DNA from: Sphingobium sp. DEHP117
GTDB lineage: Bacteria; Pseudomonadota; Alphaproteobacteria; Sphingomonadales; Sphingomonadaceae
Length of the DNA stretch: 64,000 nucleotides
Direction of reading: 5' to 3'
NCBI RefSeq assembly: GCF_030867385.1
Contig: NZ_JAPFBJ010000002.1
Location: forward strand, 124,001 to 188,000
The position numbers were made by a program, and so were the translations under genes. This document shows positions 29,214 to 39,200 of the stretch, piece by piece. The notes under the pieces are model-generated. The model made no database searches and was not told where the DNA came from. It worked only from the letters and a program-made list of their open reading frames with translations. Each line of letters opens with the position of its first letter. Within the stretch, counting starts at the first letter, position 1.

Positions 29214-30494
29214 ATGGGCGTTACGCTTGTCAGGAACGCGATGATATTTGACGGCACCGGCGCCCCCGCGCGACGCGGTGAGTTGCGGATCGCGGGAAAC
29301 CGGATCGCTGCGGCCGATGAAGGCCCTGCCGATACCGTGATCGACGCGGGCGGCCGCTTCGTCATGCCGGGCATGGTGGAAGGGCACGGGCACCTGTCGT
29401 TCGAGAACGTATCCGCCACCGAGGATCTGATCGCCCCCACACCGGAGGCACAGACGTTCACCGCAGCGCGCGGGGCGAAAGCATTGATCGAGGCGGGCTT
29501 CACCAGCGTCTACGGCGCATCGGAAGCGAAGCTGCGGCTCGGGGCCGCAGTCCGTGACGAGGTCAATGCCGGGCGCCTGCCCGGTCCGCGCATTCGCGCC
29601 GGTGGCCTTGAAATCAGCGTGACCGCCGGCATGGGAGACGAAACGCGCGAGCATAATCCGCGTGTCGGCCTGGGTACGCTGGTCGATGGACCCGAAGAGA
29701 TGCGCAAGGCCGTGCGCATCCACTGCCGCGAGGGCGTCGACAATATCAAGCTGGATGTCTCCGGGGACCCCTTTTATCCCAACACGCCGGGGCATTGTAC
29801 CCCCATGACGTTCGAAGAGATCAAGATGGCGGTGGATACGGCACACCGCTATTTCAAGAAAATCAACGCGCATACACGTTCGATCGAGGGCTCCAAGATG
29901 TGCGTGCGCGCGGGCATCGATGCGATATTCCATGTCGAGTATTCCGACGAGGAACTGCTCGATATGCTGGAAGAGGCGAAAGACCGCATCTTCGTGGCAC
30001 CAACCGTGGGACTGTTTCACCAGATCATGGCTGGCGACGCGACGGATTATGGTCTGTCCGTTGAGATAGCTGGCTATATGAATATCCCCGAGCTGCTGGA
30101 GAACTCCTGCAAGACCCACACGAAATTGCGTAAGCGTGGAATACGTCACCTGATCGGCGGAGACTATGGCTTCAGCTGGAGCCCGCAGGGCACACAGGCA
30201 CGCGATCTTACATTCTTCGTCGATTATTATGGCTATACGCCGGCAGAGGCCTTGCGGTGCGCCACCCGCAACGGCGGCCTTGCCATGATGGACGACGGAT
30301 CGCTCGGCACTCTTGAGCCGGGCAAACTTGCGGACTTGATCATCGTCGACGGCGATCCCCTTCAGGATCCGAGCGTGCTTGTCGGACCCGACAACATCCG
30401 GCTGGTGATGAAGGATGGAGCGATCTGCAAGAATATGTTGCCGCAAGCGGCCGGGGGGCTGGCACCGGCTGTTTCAGAAACCGTCAGTGCTTGA
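29214..30494 (+). CDS. Amidohydrolase-family protein (imidazolonepropionase-like)
   Basis: 426-aa metal-dependent hydrolase. Ligands are visible in MVEGHGHLSF (HxH), the bridging-Lys position in DNIKLDVSG, INAHTRS (His), AIFHVEY (His) and LIGGDYGFSW (Asp). The flanking beta-sandwich is seen in MIFDGTGAPARRGELRI at the N-terminus and GSLGTLEPGKLADLIIVDGDPLQDPSVL at the C-terminus. The family hydrolyses amides, lactams or esters of ring systems; the substrate here is unknown. It starts the plus-strand unit that continues with the Rieske oxygenase gene 10 nt after its stop, and it is divergent from the broken ACAD gene. Confidence 0.88.
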   Translation: MGVTLVRNAMIFDGTGAPARRGELRIAGNRIAAADEGPADTVIDAGGRFVMPGMVEGHGHLSFENVSATEDLIAPTPEAQTFTAARGAKALIEAGFTSVYGASEAKLRLGAAVRDEVNAGRLPGPRIRAGGLEISVTAGMGDETREHNPRVGLGTLVDGPEEMRKAVRIHCREGVDNIKLDVSGDPFYPNTPGHCTPMTFEEIKMAVDTAHRYFKKINAHTRSIEGSKMCVRAGIDAIFHVEYSDEELLDMLEEAKDRIFVAPTVGLFHQIMAGDATDYGLSVEIAGYMNIPELLENSCKTHTKLRKRGIRHLIGGDYGFSWSPQGTQARDLTFFVDYYGYTPAEALRCATRNGGLAMMDDGSLGTLEPGKLADLIIVDGDPLQDPSVLVGPDNIRLVMKDGAICKNMLPQAAGGLAPAVSETVSA

Positions 30495-30504
30495 GGAGGG
30501 GGTC

Positions 30505-31929
30505 ATGAACGTCGAACGGAGCGGAATCCGGCCGGGCGAGGCCCGCCATCCCGATGAATCAACACAGGAAATCATCGCTCGCGATCGCAATGGGGCGCCC
30601 GCATGGGCCCGCGAGGTCTCCTACGAATATCTCGGAAGCGAAGATATCGACAAGGCTCGTTATACCGAAGCCGCCTTTGCCGACGCGGAATTCAAGCGGC
30701 TGTGGACGCGCACCTGGCAAATGGTCTGCCGGGAGGACCAGATACCCGATACCGGCAATTATTATGTCTATGACATCGGTCCCTATAGCTTCATCGTTGT
30801 GCGCACCGACGACGGTTCGATATGCGCGCATTACAATGCCTGCCTTCATCGCGGGACGAAGCTGAAGCCCTCGGCAACCGAGGGCTCCGCCATCGATCTC
30901 AAATGCCCGTTTCATGGCTGGACCTGGAATCTTGACGGTTCGCTGAAGGACATTCCCGAACGGTGGGACTTTCAGCATCTTGCAGGACGCAAGATGTGCC
31001 TCCCGCAGGCGCGCGTGGAAACTCTGGCAGGCTTCGTCTGGGTCAACATGGACCCAGCCGCACCTGATCTGAAAACCTATCTCGGCAAAAAGGCGCTGGC
31101 GCATTTAGACGCGTGGAAACTCGAAAACCGCTACATCTACCTTCACGTTCAGAAGAGCTATCCGGCCAACTGGAAGCTGACGATGGAGGCTTTCATGGAA
31201 GCCTATCATGTCGGCGATACCCACCCTCAGGTTGCGCCTGCAAACGGCGACGTGAACAGCCAGTACGACATTTATGACGAGCACGTGAACCGGTTTATCT
31301 CAACCTTGGGCGTTGTCAGTCCGAAATTGAAGGGCAAATATACCGAGGCCGATATCATAGAGAACTTTACGCTCGGCGATAGTTCGTCTCTGGGAGGCAA
31401 AAAGCCTGAATTGAAAGCGGGAGAGCGGGCGCGGCAGGTGATGGCCGACATGTTTCGTAATATGTTCGAAACAGCAACCAACAGCGATCTGTCGGCCGTT
31501 TCCGACAGCGAGTTGCTCGATACCTACAGCTATACGGTCTTCCCCAATCTGTTTCTCTTTCCGGGAATTTCGCTTCCCATGATCTATCGCTTTCGGCCGG
31601 ATGCGCGGGACCACCGCCGTACGATCTACGAGGTGATGTTCATGCGGCCCAAACCCAGAAATGGAGAGTTTGAAACCGCCGAAGTACAGAAACTGGCCGA
31701 TCACCAGAGCTTTGCAGAGGCCGAGGGGATGGATCCCGGCTTCGGCAAGATTCTGGATCAGGATACCGACAACCTTTACGCCCAGCAAGAAGGGTTGGAA
31801 GCGAGCGCCAAGATGGGCCTCACGCTAGCTGACTATCAGGAAATCCGTGTCAGGCACTTTGAACGGACGGTCGACAAATATATTGCCATGGAACCGTTTG
31901 TGCCGCGAATTGAAAACCTGCAACCCTGA
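30505..31929 (+). CDS. Rieske non-heme iron oxygenase, large subunit
   Basis: 474-aa ring-hydroxylating-type oxygenase. The Rieske motif is C113-L-H115 ... C134-PF-H137. The mononuclear iron site is in MEAFMEAYHVGDTH with H235 and H240. The residue three before H235 is Glu232 where aromatic dioxygenases usually have Asp; a bridging Glu is known from carnitine monooxygenase-type enzymes. The C-terminal domain resembles single-component terminal oxygenases (RHO alpha only); no beta subunit or reductase gene is adjacent, so it likely works as an alpha3 homotrimer with a distant reductase. Start ATG 30505 with GAGGAGGGG upstream; the longer frame from 30415 overlaps the amidohydrolase gene. Confidence 0.93.
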   Translation: MNVERSGIRPGEARHPDESTQEIIARDRNGAPAWAREVSYEYLGSEDIDKARYTEAAFADAEFKRLWTRTWQMVCREDQIPDTGNYYVYDIGPYSFIVVRTDDGSICAHYNACLHRGTKLKPSATEGSAIDLKCPFHGWTWNLDGSLKDIPERWDFQHLAGRKMCLPQARVETLAGFVWVNMDPAAPDLKTYLGKKALAHLDAWKLENRYIYLHVQKSYPANWKLTMEAFMEAYHVGDTHPQVAPANGDVNSQYDIYDEHVNRFISTLGVVSPKLKGKYTEADIIENFTLGDSSSLGGKKPELKAGERARQVMADMFRNMFETATNSDLSAVSDSELLDTYSYTVFPNLFLFPGISLPMIYRFRPDARDHRRTIYEVMFMRPKPRNGEFETAEVQKLADHQSFAEAEGMDPGFGKILDQDTDNLYAQQEGLEASAKMGLTLADYQEIRVRHFERTVDKYIAMEPFVPRIENLQP

Positions 31930-32142
31930 CCACGCACTATGGTGCGCGTGCATGATTGCGCGCTGCCTGACGGGATCAGGCCGTGTTTTCGCTCCGGTAC
32001 GACACGAGCGCCGAGGGCCGAGCGCTCTGGGCTATCGACATCTGGCAGCAACGGCTCGTCTGCTGGTGTGCAGCCCCGTGCTGCCGCCGATTAGCGGAGC
32101 CGCCATAGTTATTGACGCAGCATTGCTCCAGATCACAGTCTA
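31930..32142. other. Short gap between convergent genes, nothing recognised
   Basis: 213 bp between the Rieske gene and the convergent SDR gene. Open frames cross it but resemble nothing; no clear terminator with a T-run was found. Confidence 0.35.
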
Positions 32143-32832
32143 TCAGTGGGCTTGACCCCGGGTGACGGGGATGAGCGCTCCGCTGATCGAGCGGGCGGCG
32201 GGCGACGCCAAGAACAATATGACATCGGCGATCGCCTGAGGCTTGACCCACTGGCTGGTATCGGCACCAGGCATATCCGCGCGGTTCGCTGGCGTGTCGA
32301 TGATGCTGGGGAGCACCGCGTTCACGGTTACATTGCTGTCGGCCAGTTCTGCCGCCAGCGCCTCCGTAAGACGATGGACGCCGGATTTGGAGGCGGCATA
32401 GGCACCCATACCGGCCGCCGCTTGGAGCGCAGCCCCAGCACCGATGTTGACAATACGCCCCGCCGAACTCTGCTTGAGATATGGCAGAGCAGATTTTGTG
32501 ATGGTCGCGAGCGATTTCACGTTCATTGAGAACATGCGCTCCCACGCAGCAACGCTGCCTTGTTCCAGGGTCTCCCAGATGAAGCCACCTGCGATGTTGA
32601 CCAGAACGTCTATGCCTCCAAAGCGATCGACGACCTGCGAGATCGCGTTGTCGACCGCCTGCTGATCGAGCAGATCGACACCTGACAGGTCAATGCCGCC
32701 GACTATTGTGTCTGGTGGGGCCGAGGCGAAATCAACCCGGACAACCCGATCACCCGCCGCAGCGAAGGCCTCCGACACTACCCGGCCCAATGCTCCGTAT
32801 CCACCAGTGATAATGACAGTTTGCCCACTCAC
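32143..32832 (-). CDS. SDR-family oxidoreductase
   Basis: 229-aa short-chain dehydrogenase with the cofactor motif TGGYGALG, NIAGGF in place of NAG, a catalytic Tyr-Lys in YAASK, and VNAVLPSIIDTPANR after it. The second position of the TGxxxGxG motif and VDFA after beta-2 fit an NAD-type classical SDR. The start is taken as GTG 32832, because AAGGGG lies 7 nt upstream and the ORF then begins VSGQTVIITGG; an ATG-type start at 32904 would add an atypical 24-residue leader. It lies 250 nt downstream of the next SDR gene on the same strand. Confidence 0.85.
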   Translation of the reverse strand: MSGQTVIITGGYGALGRVVSEAFAAAGDRVVRVDFASAPPDTIVGGIDLSGVDLLDQQAVDNAISQVVDRFGGIDVLVNIAGGFIWETLEQGSVAAWERMFSMNVKSLATITKSALPYLKQSSAGRIVNIGAGAALQAAAGMGAYAASKSGVHRLTEALAAELADSNVTVNAVLPSIIDTPANRADMPGADTSQWVKPQAIADVILFLASPAARSISGALIPVTRGQAH

Positions 32833-33080
32833 GCCGTTGCCCCTTCGTTTTATATACCACCTGCAAGGAGGTTGGATGCTGATTTGTTGATGGTGAACTA
32901 TCAATTGTGACGGACGCCGTCCACCGAGTTATGTCTGCGCTGCCGGTTCACCCGCAAGCACCGCGCCATTTTGTCGGCGTGTGCGCTGTCAGAATGACAC
33001 TGGCCGTTTGAACGCTTCATGTGCCAGGGCACGTTGGGTTTCGTCCGGTTGAACCCCTCGGCGAAACCTGAAGGCTGGGA

Positions 33081-33848
33081 TCAGCGCGCGATGGCTACAG
33101 GCGAAAGGTAACGCGTGGTCGAAATGCCGCCATCGACGGCGATCGATTGACCGCTGACAAACCCCGCCGCGTCCGAGCACAGAAATGCGACCATCGCGCC
33201 GATATCATCAGCAGTACAGTCTCGCTGGATCGGTGTAAGTTCGTGGTTGGTCCGCTGGAAGAAATCCGATTCCCAGAAAGCGTCCGTCATTTCGGTTCGT
33301 ACGACAGACGGAGCGACATAGTTGGCGCGAATCCCCCTTGCGCCATATTCCGCTGCCAGGGTCCGCATGAGTCCGATCTGTCCCGCCTTCACGGTGCTGT
33401 AGGCGCCGCCTCCCGCCGTTCCGTACAGGCCCCACGTGGAACCGATGAACGTAAAGGTGCCTCCATCGCCCATATGCTCGAGCGCGTCGCGGCATAGTCG
33501 AAACGGTGCGCGCAGCGACACCCCCAGCACCTCGTCGAGCATATCGTCGGTAGTTTTGTGAACCGGGCCAAAGTTGAACGATCCGGCATTGTTGATCACA
33601 TGATCGATACGCCCAAAGATTTTCAGGGCGCCCGCCACCACCGCTTCGGGTCCGTTTTCGCTTGCAATGTCCGTCGCGACAAAATCGAACGCGATATTCT
33701 CGCCCGCCAGAACCTCCTTCAATGCGGTAAGCTTTCCCGCATTACGGCCGGTTCCCAAGACGCGAACTCCGGCCTTTCCGAGATGGCGACAGATTGCAGT
33801 GCCAATTCCGCCCGCCGCTCCGGTCACGATCGCTACTTTCGAATTCAT
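33081..33848 (-). CDS. SDR-family oxidoreductase
   Basis: 255-aa classical SDR with TGAAGGIG cofactor motif, NNAGSF, Ser in FIGSTWGLYG, Tyr-Lys in YSTVK, and RANYVAPSVVRTEMTD. The C-terminus has the usual GFVSGQSIAVDGG. It lies 24 nt downstream of the stop of the KstD-like flavoprotein gene on the same strand, so the two are probably co-transcribed and may act on successive steps (alcohol or ketone interconversion plus ring dehydrogenation). The substrate cannot be deduced. Confidence 0.88.
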   Translation of the reverse strand: MNSKVAIVTGAAGGIGTAICRHLGKAGVRVLGTGRNAGKLTALKEVLAGENIAFDFVATDIASENGPEAVVAGALKIFGRIDHVINNAGSFNFGPVHKTTDDMLDEVLGVSLRAPFRLCRDALEHMGDGGTFTFIGSTWGLYGTAGGGAYSTVKAGQIGLMRTLAAEYGARGIRANYVAPSVVRTEMTDAFWESDFFQRTNHELTPIQRDCTADDIGAMVAFLCSDAAGFVSGQSIAVDGGISTTRYLSPVAIAR

Positions 33849-33871
33849 CCTATCGCCTCCGCACTGTCTTA

Positions 33872-35605
33872 TTATCGGGCGCCCGTCTGATTGGCTGCGC
33901 GCCTGGCAATGTCATTTGCAGCAGCAAATCCGAAAGTGAGAGCCGGGCCAATTGTTGCGCCTGCACCAGGATAGGTATCCCCAAACGGGGTACCGGCCTG
34001 ATTGCCCACGGCATAGAGATGACCGATGGGCGAACCCGTTTGATCGAGTACCCGGCCGGCAGCGTCGCATTTCAGACCGCCCTTGCTCCCGAGGTCGCCA
34101 TTATTGATCGGCACCGCATAGAATGGCGGCCTGGAGATCGGGCCGAGGCACGGGTTGGGCTTGCACGACGGATCGCCGAACATCTGGTCATATGCGGTGT
34201 CGCCGCGATGAAATTCCGGATCGGTACCGACACGAGCATATTCGTTCATGTTGGCGACTACTTTTTCCAGCATATCGCGCGGCACATGGATCTTGTCTGC
34301 CAGTTCGGCAACGGTACCAGCGCGGAACACGTAGTGATCCCACCAGTCTCCAGGAACCTTTCTGTCAGGCATAAGAATATTCGGCAACAGCCCCCCAGCG
34401 CTGAACTTCTCTCGAAAATTGGCGTCGAAGACCAGCCAGCACGGGCAATTCGCTCCCGTTTTCAGCTGGTCCTCCACCATCGCCTGGCCGAAACTATCAT
34501 AACCCATGGCTTCGTTGACGAAGCGGTTTCCATTACGGTTGACGCAAACCGAGTGGGGCCTGCCTACGTCAAAGGCAGCTTGATGGATTTCATTGAAATT
34601 GCTGGCGTGCCGCATCGGCAGCCGCATCGTGGGGATCCACCACCCCTGTTCGGTATGCTCGGTTGCGGCGCCGATTTTTTCGGCTGCGATCAAGCCTTCG
34701 CCCCGGTTGGCATCCTCCGGAGTAGAGGAATGCCGCGTCAATCCGGGTACCGGATAGAAGCGGTCACGCAACTGCTGGTTCCATTCATATCCGCCCGCAG
34801 CCAGGACTACGCCGTAACGAGCGGAAATGGTGTATCTGCGGCCAAAATTGCTCACCTCGACGCCGGTGACATTTCCAGCCTTGTCGACGATCAACTCCTG
34901 CAACTGGGTTTCGGTGCGCAGCTCCACGCCACGCTCGAAAGCCTTTTGAAAGAGCCAGCCCATCAGCGCCGCGCCTTGCGTAAAGCGGCGGTCACGGTGG
35001 CTTGCCCTGCGGGTCTCGCGATCCAGATGATAGCGCCGCAGGATATTGATGACGGTGCGCCTCCAGCCTTTCGCCTGCATCATCAGGGTGAAGGTCTCCG
35101 GCAAGTCCATCGAATATCTGCCGAACAGCTTGAAACGGTTATACTGCTCGCGCATCAAAGGATAGCGCGCATCCCCCAGCTTGCGTCCATCGAACGTGGA
35201 GATGGTCAGCGATCGGTCGGAACGGGCATTGGGCCTGTCAGGGAAGTAATCTGGCCAAACCCCGACGTTCACAGGAATATCCAGGGATCGCATGAATGCC
35301 AGCATCTCGGGCGCAATGTCTACGAACGCCTCAAGCCTTTCCTGGTTTACCGGAACCCCGATAATGGCCTTGAGGTAAGACAGGGCGCCCTCCCGGCTGT
35401 CGTCCTCGTTCCCCGGCAGCCCATGGTTGGGGACCCATAGCACGCCACCCGACGTTGCGCTTGTACCGCCGAACTTGTGCTCCTTCTCAATGATGAGAAC
35501 AGAAAGGCCGCGGTCCGCAGCGCGCAGAGCCGCCATGGCGCCTCCGGACCCGGACCCGACGACAACGACGTCATAAATATCGCCCTGTCCCACCTGCATC
35601 ACCAA
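33872..35605 (-). CDS. FAD-dependent 3-ketosteroid delta1-dehydrogenase-like protein (copy 1)
   Basis: 577-aa flavoprotein of the fumarate reductase/KstD family. The FAD motif is VVVGSGSGGAMAALRAADRG, followed by IIEKEHKFGGTSATSGGVLWVPN. The C-terminus has NNGDLGSKGGLKCDAAGRV and AGTPFGDTYPGAGATIGPAL, close to KstD. KstD members remove hydrogens next to a ring ketone; relatives also act on other alicyclic ketones or CoA esters, so steroid specificity is not implied. The start overlaps the stop of the VOC-protein gene by 7 nt, suggesting coupling. A paralogue lies at 52592-54262. Confidence 0.88.
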   Translation of the reverse strand: MVMQVGQGDIYDVVVVGSGSGGAMAALRAADRGLSVLIIEKEHKFGGTSATSGGVLWVPNHGLPGNEDDSREGALSYLKAIIGVPVNQERLEAFVDIAPEMLAFMRSLDIPVNVGVWPDYFPDRPNARSDRSLTISTFDGRKLGDARYPLMREQYNRFKLFGRYSMDLPETFTLMMQAKGWRRTVINILRRYHLDRETRRASHRDRRFTQGAALMGWLFQKAFERGVELRTETQLQELIVDKAGNVTGVEVSNFGRRYTISARYGVVLAAGGYEWNQQLRDRFYPVPGLTRHSSTPEDANRGEGLIAAEKIGAATEHTEQGWWIPTMRLPMRHASNFNEIHQAAFDVGRPHSVCVNRNGNRFVNEAMGYDSFGQAMVEDQLKTGANCPCWLVFDANFREKFSAGGLLPNILMPDRKVPGDWWDHYVFRAGTVAELADKIHVPRDMLEKVVANMNEYARVGTDPEFHRGDTAYDQMFGDPSCKPNPCLGPISRPPFYAVPINNGDLGSKGGLKCDAAGRVLDQTGSPIGHLYAVGNQAGTPFGDTYPGAGATIGPALTFGFAAANDIARRAANQTGAR

Positions 35606-36066
35606 TTAGGCACTTGTGACAGATGGGAATCCGCCGGAAAAATATAGAGTTCCAGGAAGTGCCCCGTGTCCTGACGCGCATCGAAATAGGCATATTCGCC
35701 GCCCATGGTTTCCGCCGCAACCGGAAGCGTGTAGCGCGCCTTGGCCGCCGCATAATGACGGTCGAAGTCGGCTCGGTTGGAGAAATGACGACCGAGGTGG
35801 TGAAAGCGCTTGGCATAGCCGCTTTCGGGCAGACCGATCCGGTAGACGCTGCAATCGCCCGAAATGGGCTGAATAACCTCTATTTGAAGGCCATTTTTGT
35901 TGGCCAGGGCAAAATGGCATACCGCTGTTTTGCCGGGGCCGGTGTCGAATACCGCGTCGGGCATTTCAAACCACCCGCCAATGTCATGCTGCTCCGCCAG
36001 TTCGTCCATGGCCCGTCGCCAGTCCGTTGTGACGTAGGAATACTGATAATAGTCCAGGTCTTTCAT
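35599..36066 (-). CDS. VOC-superfamily (glyoxalase/bleomycin resistance-like) protein
   Basis: 155-aa protein that looks like a vicinal-oxygen-chelate fold: YYQYSYVTTDWRRAMDELAEQHDIGGW at the start, LANKNGLQIEVIQPISG (Glu of the first metal site), FHHLGRHF (His) and DTGHFLELYIFPAD (His/Glu near the C-terminus). Members include ring-cleaving dioxygenases, epimerases and lyases; methylmalonyl-CoA-epimerase-like proteins share this length. I chose ATG 36066, preceded by AGGAGAGG; an upstream in-frame start would add six residues. It is the first gene of a unit VOC - KstD-like - SDR. The function is not determined. Confidence 0.78.
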   Translation of the reverse strand: MKDLDYYQYSYVTTDWRRAMDELAEQHDIGGWFEMPDAVFDTGPGKTAVCHFALANKNGLQIEVIQPISGDCSVYRIGLPESGYAKRFHHLGRHFSNRADFDRHYAAAKARYTLPVAAETMGGEYAYFDARQDTGHFLELYIFPADSHLSQVPNW

Positions 36067-36285
36067 CAGGCCTCTCCTCACCACGCCTGTATCTCAGAAC
36101 GACAGCTTATCGGGTCTGACACAGATCAGTGAAATGACCCGGTCGGTACGACCCGTTGACCGGCTTGGAGCCGATTGTCGCGCTGCCAGTGCGAAGGCCT
36201 CGCCTCGAGCCTGTGTGCGCGTCAAACGACTCAGAGGCACGGAGCGGCCGTTAATGGGGCGACGCTGGACGATTGGAGACTGACG
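36067..36285. other. Leader of the VOC-KstD-SDR unit, no gene seen
   Basis: 219 bp between two minus-strand genes. A dyad GGGTCTGACA...TGACCC near 36110-36141 and the CGGTCGGTACGACCCG stretch near 36140-36155 could be regulatory, but no family can be named. Confidence 0.3.
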
Positions 36286-39200
36286 TCAGGAGCGCTCCGC
36301 GCGGAAGCGTGGCAGCGCATCCTCGAGATACGCTCGCCATTCAGCCACACCTTGATGCTTGACGGGCCCGTAGCCTCGCACACGCCAGACCGATCCGGCG
36401 ATCTCCTGTGCCAGCGGAAGATTTGCCTGTGTGAGCTCGCCGGCCAGGCTTGCAATGAGGCCCTCATAGTCTCCAATCAGCGCGCGCTCCATCCGTCTTT
36501 CGGCGGTGTAACCGAACAGATCGAACGGGGTACCGCGCAGCATCTTGCCGTGACGCAGTGCTCGAAAAACGGGGACAATCCATCGACCCAGACGGATTTT
36601 TCTGGGACGGCCGGTCTTGGGGTCCTTCCCTAACGGGAGGAGCGGGGGCGCCAGGTTGAACTGGAGGACGTAGTCGCCCTCAAACGCATCCTCGACGGAC
36701 GCTTTGAATTCAGGAGATGTATACAGCCGAGCAACTTCATATTCGTCCTTGTACGCCATCAGCCTTGCAAGCTGGTCGGCACAGGTGACGAGAAAATTCT
36801 CGTAACCTTTGATGCCGCGGCTTGCGGCGATCCCTTCGATGGCGGCAATCGTCGCAGCATAGCGATTTGCCCAGGCGTCATTCTGGTACTTCCGCAAGAA
36901 GGCACGGCGGCTCTCCAGCATTTCACCCAGGGTCGCCGGTCGATGCGCGGACTCCTCGCCTATCCCGGCAAGGCGCAGCAGTACGCCCGGGTCAACTGCG
37001 GCAAGGCGGCCTAGCTGAAGGGCGCGGATGTTCTGTTTCACGGAAACGCCGTTCATAATCAGCGCCTCTTCGATCGCGTTCACACCGAGCGGCAGCAAAC
37101 CTTTCTGCAAGGCATAGCCCACCATGAGGAAATTGGTGAAGATCGCATCGCCCATAAGCCGCGTCGCAAGCTCGCCCGCGCGCAGGCTGTCGGTTCGGTC
37201 GGGCGACACGCGCTTTGCCAGCGCCGAGAGGAAGCGGGAGGCAGATAAATCCAGAGCCTGGTTGGTCTGGAATTCGCCAGTCGGCACGACATCCTCGTTA
37301 CAGATCAGCCGGGTGCTCTCACCGGCGCCGCGCATCACATCGGGCGCGGTGGCGACGACGAGATCGCAGGCGATGATCAGGTCGGCCTCACCCGTGCCCA
37401 CCCGTGCGCTGGGTATTTGATCTATATGTTCGGCAATACGCAGATGACTGACGACTGCGCCCCCCTTTTGCGCCATCCCGGTCATGTCGAGCAGCTTTGC
37501 AGCCTTCCCCTCGATATGCGCCGCCATTGCCAGCACTGCACCGACTGTGAGCACCCCCGTCCCCCCGATCCCTGTGACGAGCACGTCATATCCGCCATTC
37601 ACCGGGGATGGTTCGGGCGCGGGCAAACCGGATATGCGCGCGTCCAACATGGAGACATCGGCCTCTCGCCTCGCCGGCCTTCCTCCGATGACGGTCACGA
37701 AACTCGGGCAGAAACCCTTGATGCAGCTAAAGTCCTTGTTGCAGGTTGACTGGTTGATGCGGCGCTTGCGACCGAACTCGGTTTCGACGGGCTCTACACT
37801 GAGACAATTGGACTGCTGCGAACAGTCTCCGCACCCTTCGCATACGGCCTGATTGATAAACAGACGTTCGGCGGGGTCAGGATAGCGACCGCGCTTGCGC
37901 CTGCGGCGCTTTTCGTTGGCGCAGGTGCTGTCATAGACGATGGCTGAAGTTCCCGCGACCTGGCGCAACTCACGCTGGACCTGATCGAGGTAATCTCGAT
38001 GCAGCAGACGCACTCCGGCGGGCAGATCGGCCACCGAAAAGCGCGACGGGTCCTCGCTGATCAATACCACCGGATCGACACCTTCGGCGACCAGCTCGTG
38101 CACGATCTGGACAGGGGAAAGCCCGCCCTCCATCGGTTGACCGCCGGTCATGGCAACCGCGTCATTATAGAGGATCTTGTATGTCACCCGGCTTTTTGCC
38201 GCGACGGCCGCCCGGATCGTCAAAAGCCCGGAATGGGTATATGTCCCGTCGCCGAGGTTCTGGAAATAATGCGGGGTATCCACATAGGTCTGAGCCGCGA
38301 CCCATGGCATCCCCTCGCTGCCCATTCCGACCGTTGCCATCGTGTTCCGGCTCGGCATGAAATGCGCCAGGCCGTGACAGCCGGTTGCCCCCATCGCGGC
38401 GCTCCCGTCCGGAACGACCGTGGAAAGGTTGTGCGGGCAACCCGAACAGAAATAGGCCGGCCGGACCGCCTCGGCCACCAATCCTTCCGCTCGGGCATCC
38501 GAAGCGGCAAGGCTGTCCGCTCGGCAGCGCAGTTCTTCGTCCACGCGGTCCAAGTCAGCCAGCCGCCTCACGAGAGCCCGCCTTACTGCGGCAGCGTCGA
38601 GAACATTGTCCGCCCTGATCAGCGCCGCACCGGCCGGGTCGCATTTGCCGGAGAGCAAAGGCGCATTAGCCAGGCCATATAGCAGCCGAGCCACCTGATC
38701 CTCAACGAAGCCGCGCTTTTCCTCGACAACCAGCACTTCACGCGCGCCGGCGCAACTCGCACGGAGGAACTGCGGTTCGACCGGCCAGGTCAACGCCAGC
38801 TTCACGACCCTGATGCCGAGCTTCTCGCAGCGCTCCTGCGTCAGCCCCAGATCGCTGAGCGCCTGGGCGGTATCGAGCCAGCTTTTTCCAGCCGTCACGA
38901 TGGTCAGATTGTTGTCACGCCCTCCGTGGGTGATGCGGTCGAGCGCGTTGCTTCTTACGAACGCTTGCGCAGCCGGGAGGCGGTGATCAACGGTGAGCGC
39001 CTCCTGTTCAAGCGGTCCTCGCCCCTGAACCAGTGACAAAGGAGGTCCGTCTCGATCGGGCAGTGCTATGGCAAAATTGGCTGCAGGCAGGGCGACGGTC
39101 TGCGTCAGGTCCAGCGTGTCGGTGATGGTCTTGAAACCGGAATACAGCCCGCTGTAGCGCGACATCGCCCAGCCGAACTGCCCATAGCTGAGCAATTCTT

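Noticed and set aside
33794..35440. 548-codon open frame on the plus strand
   Set aside because: It is antisense to the KstD-like gene, which has clear FAD motifs.
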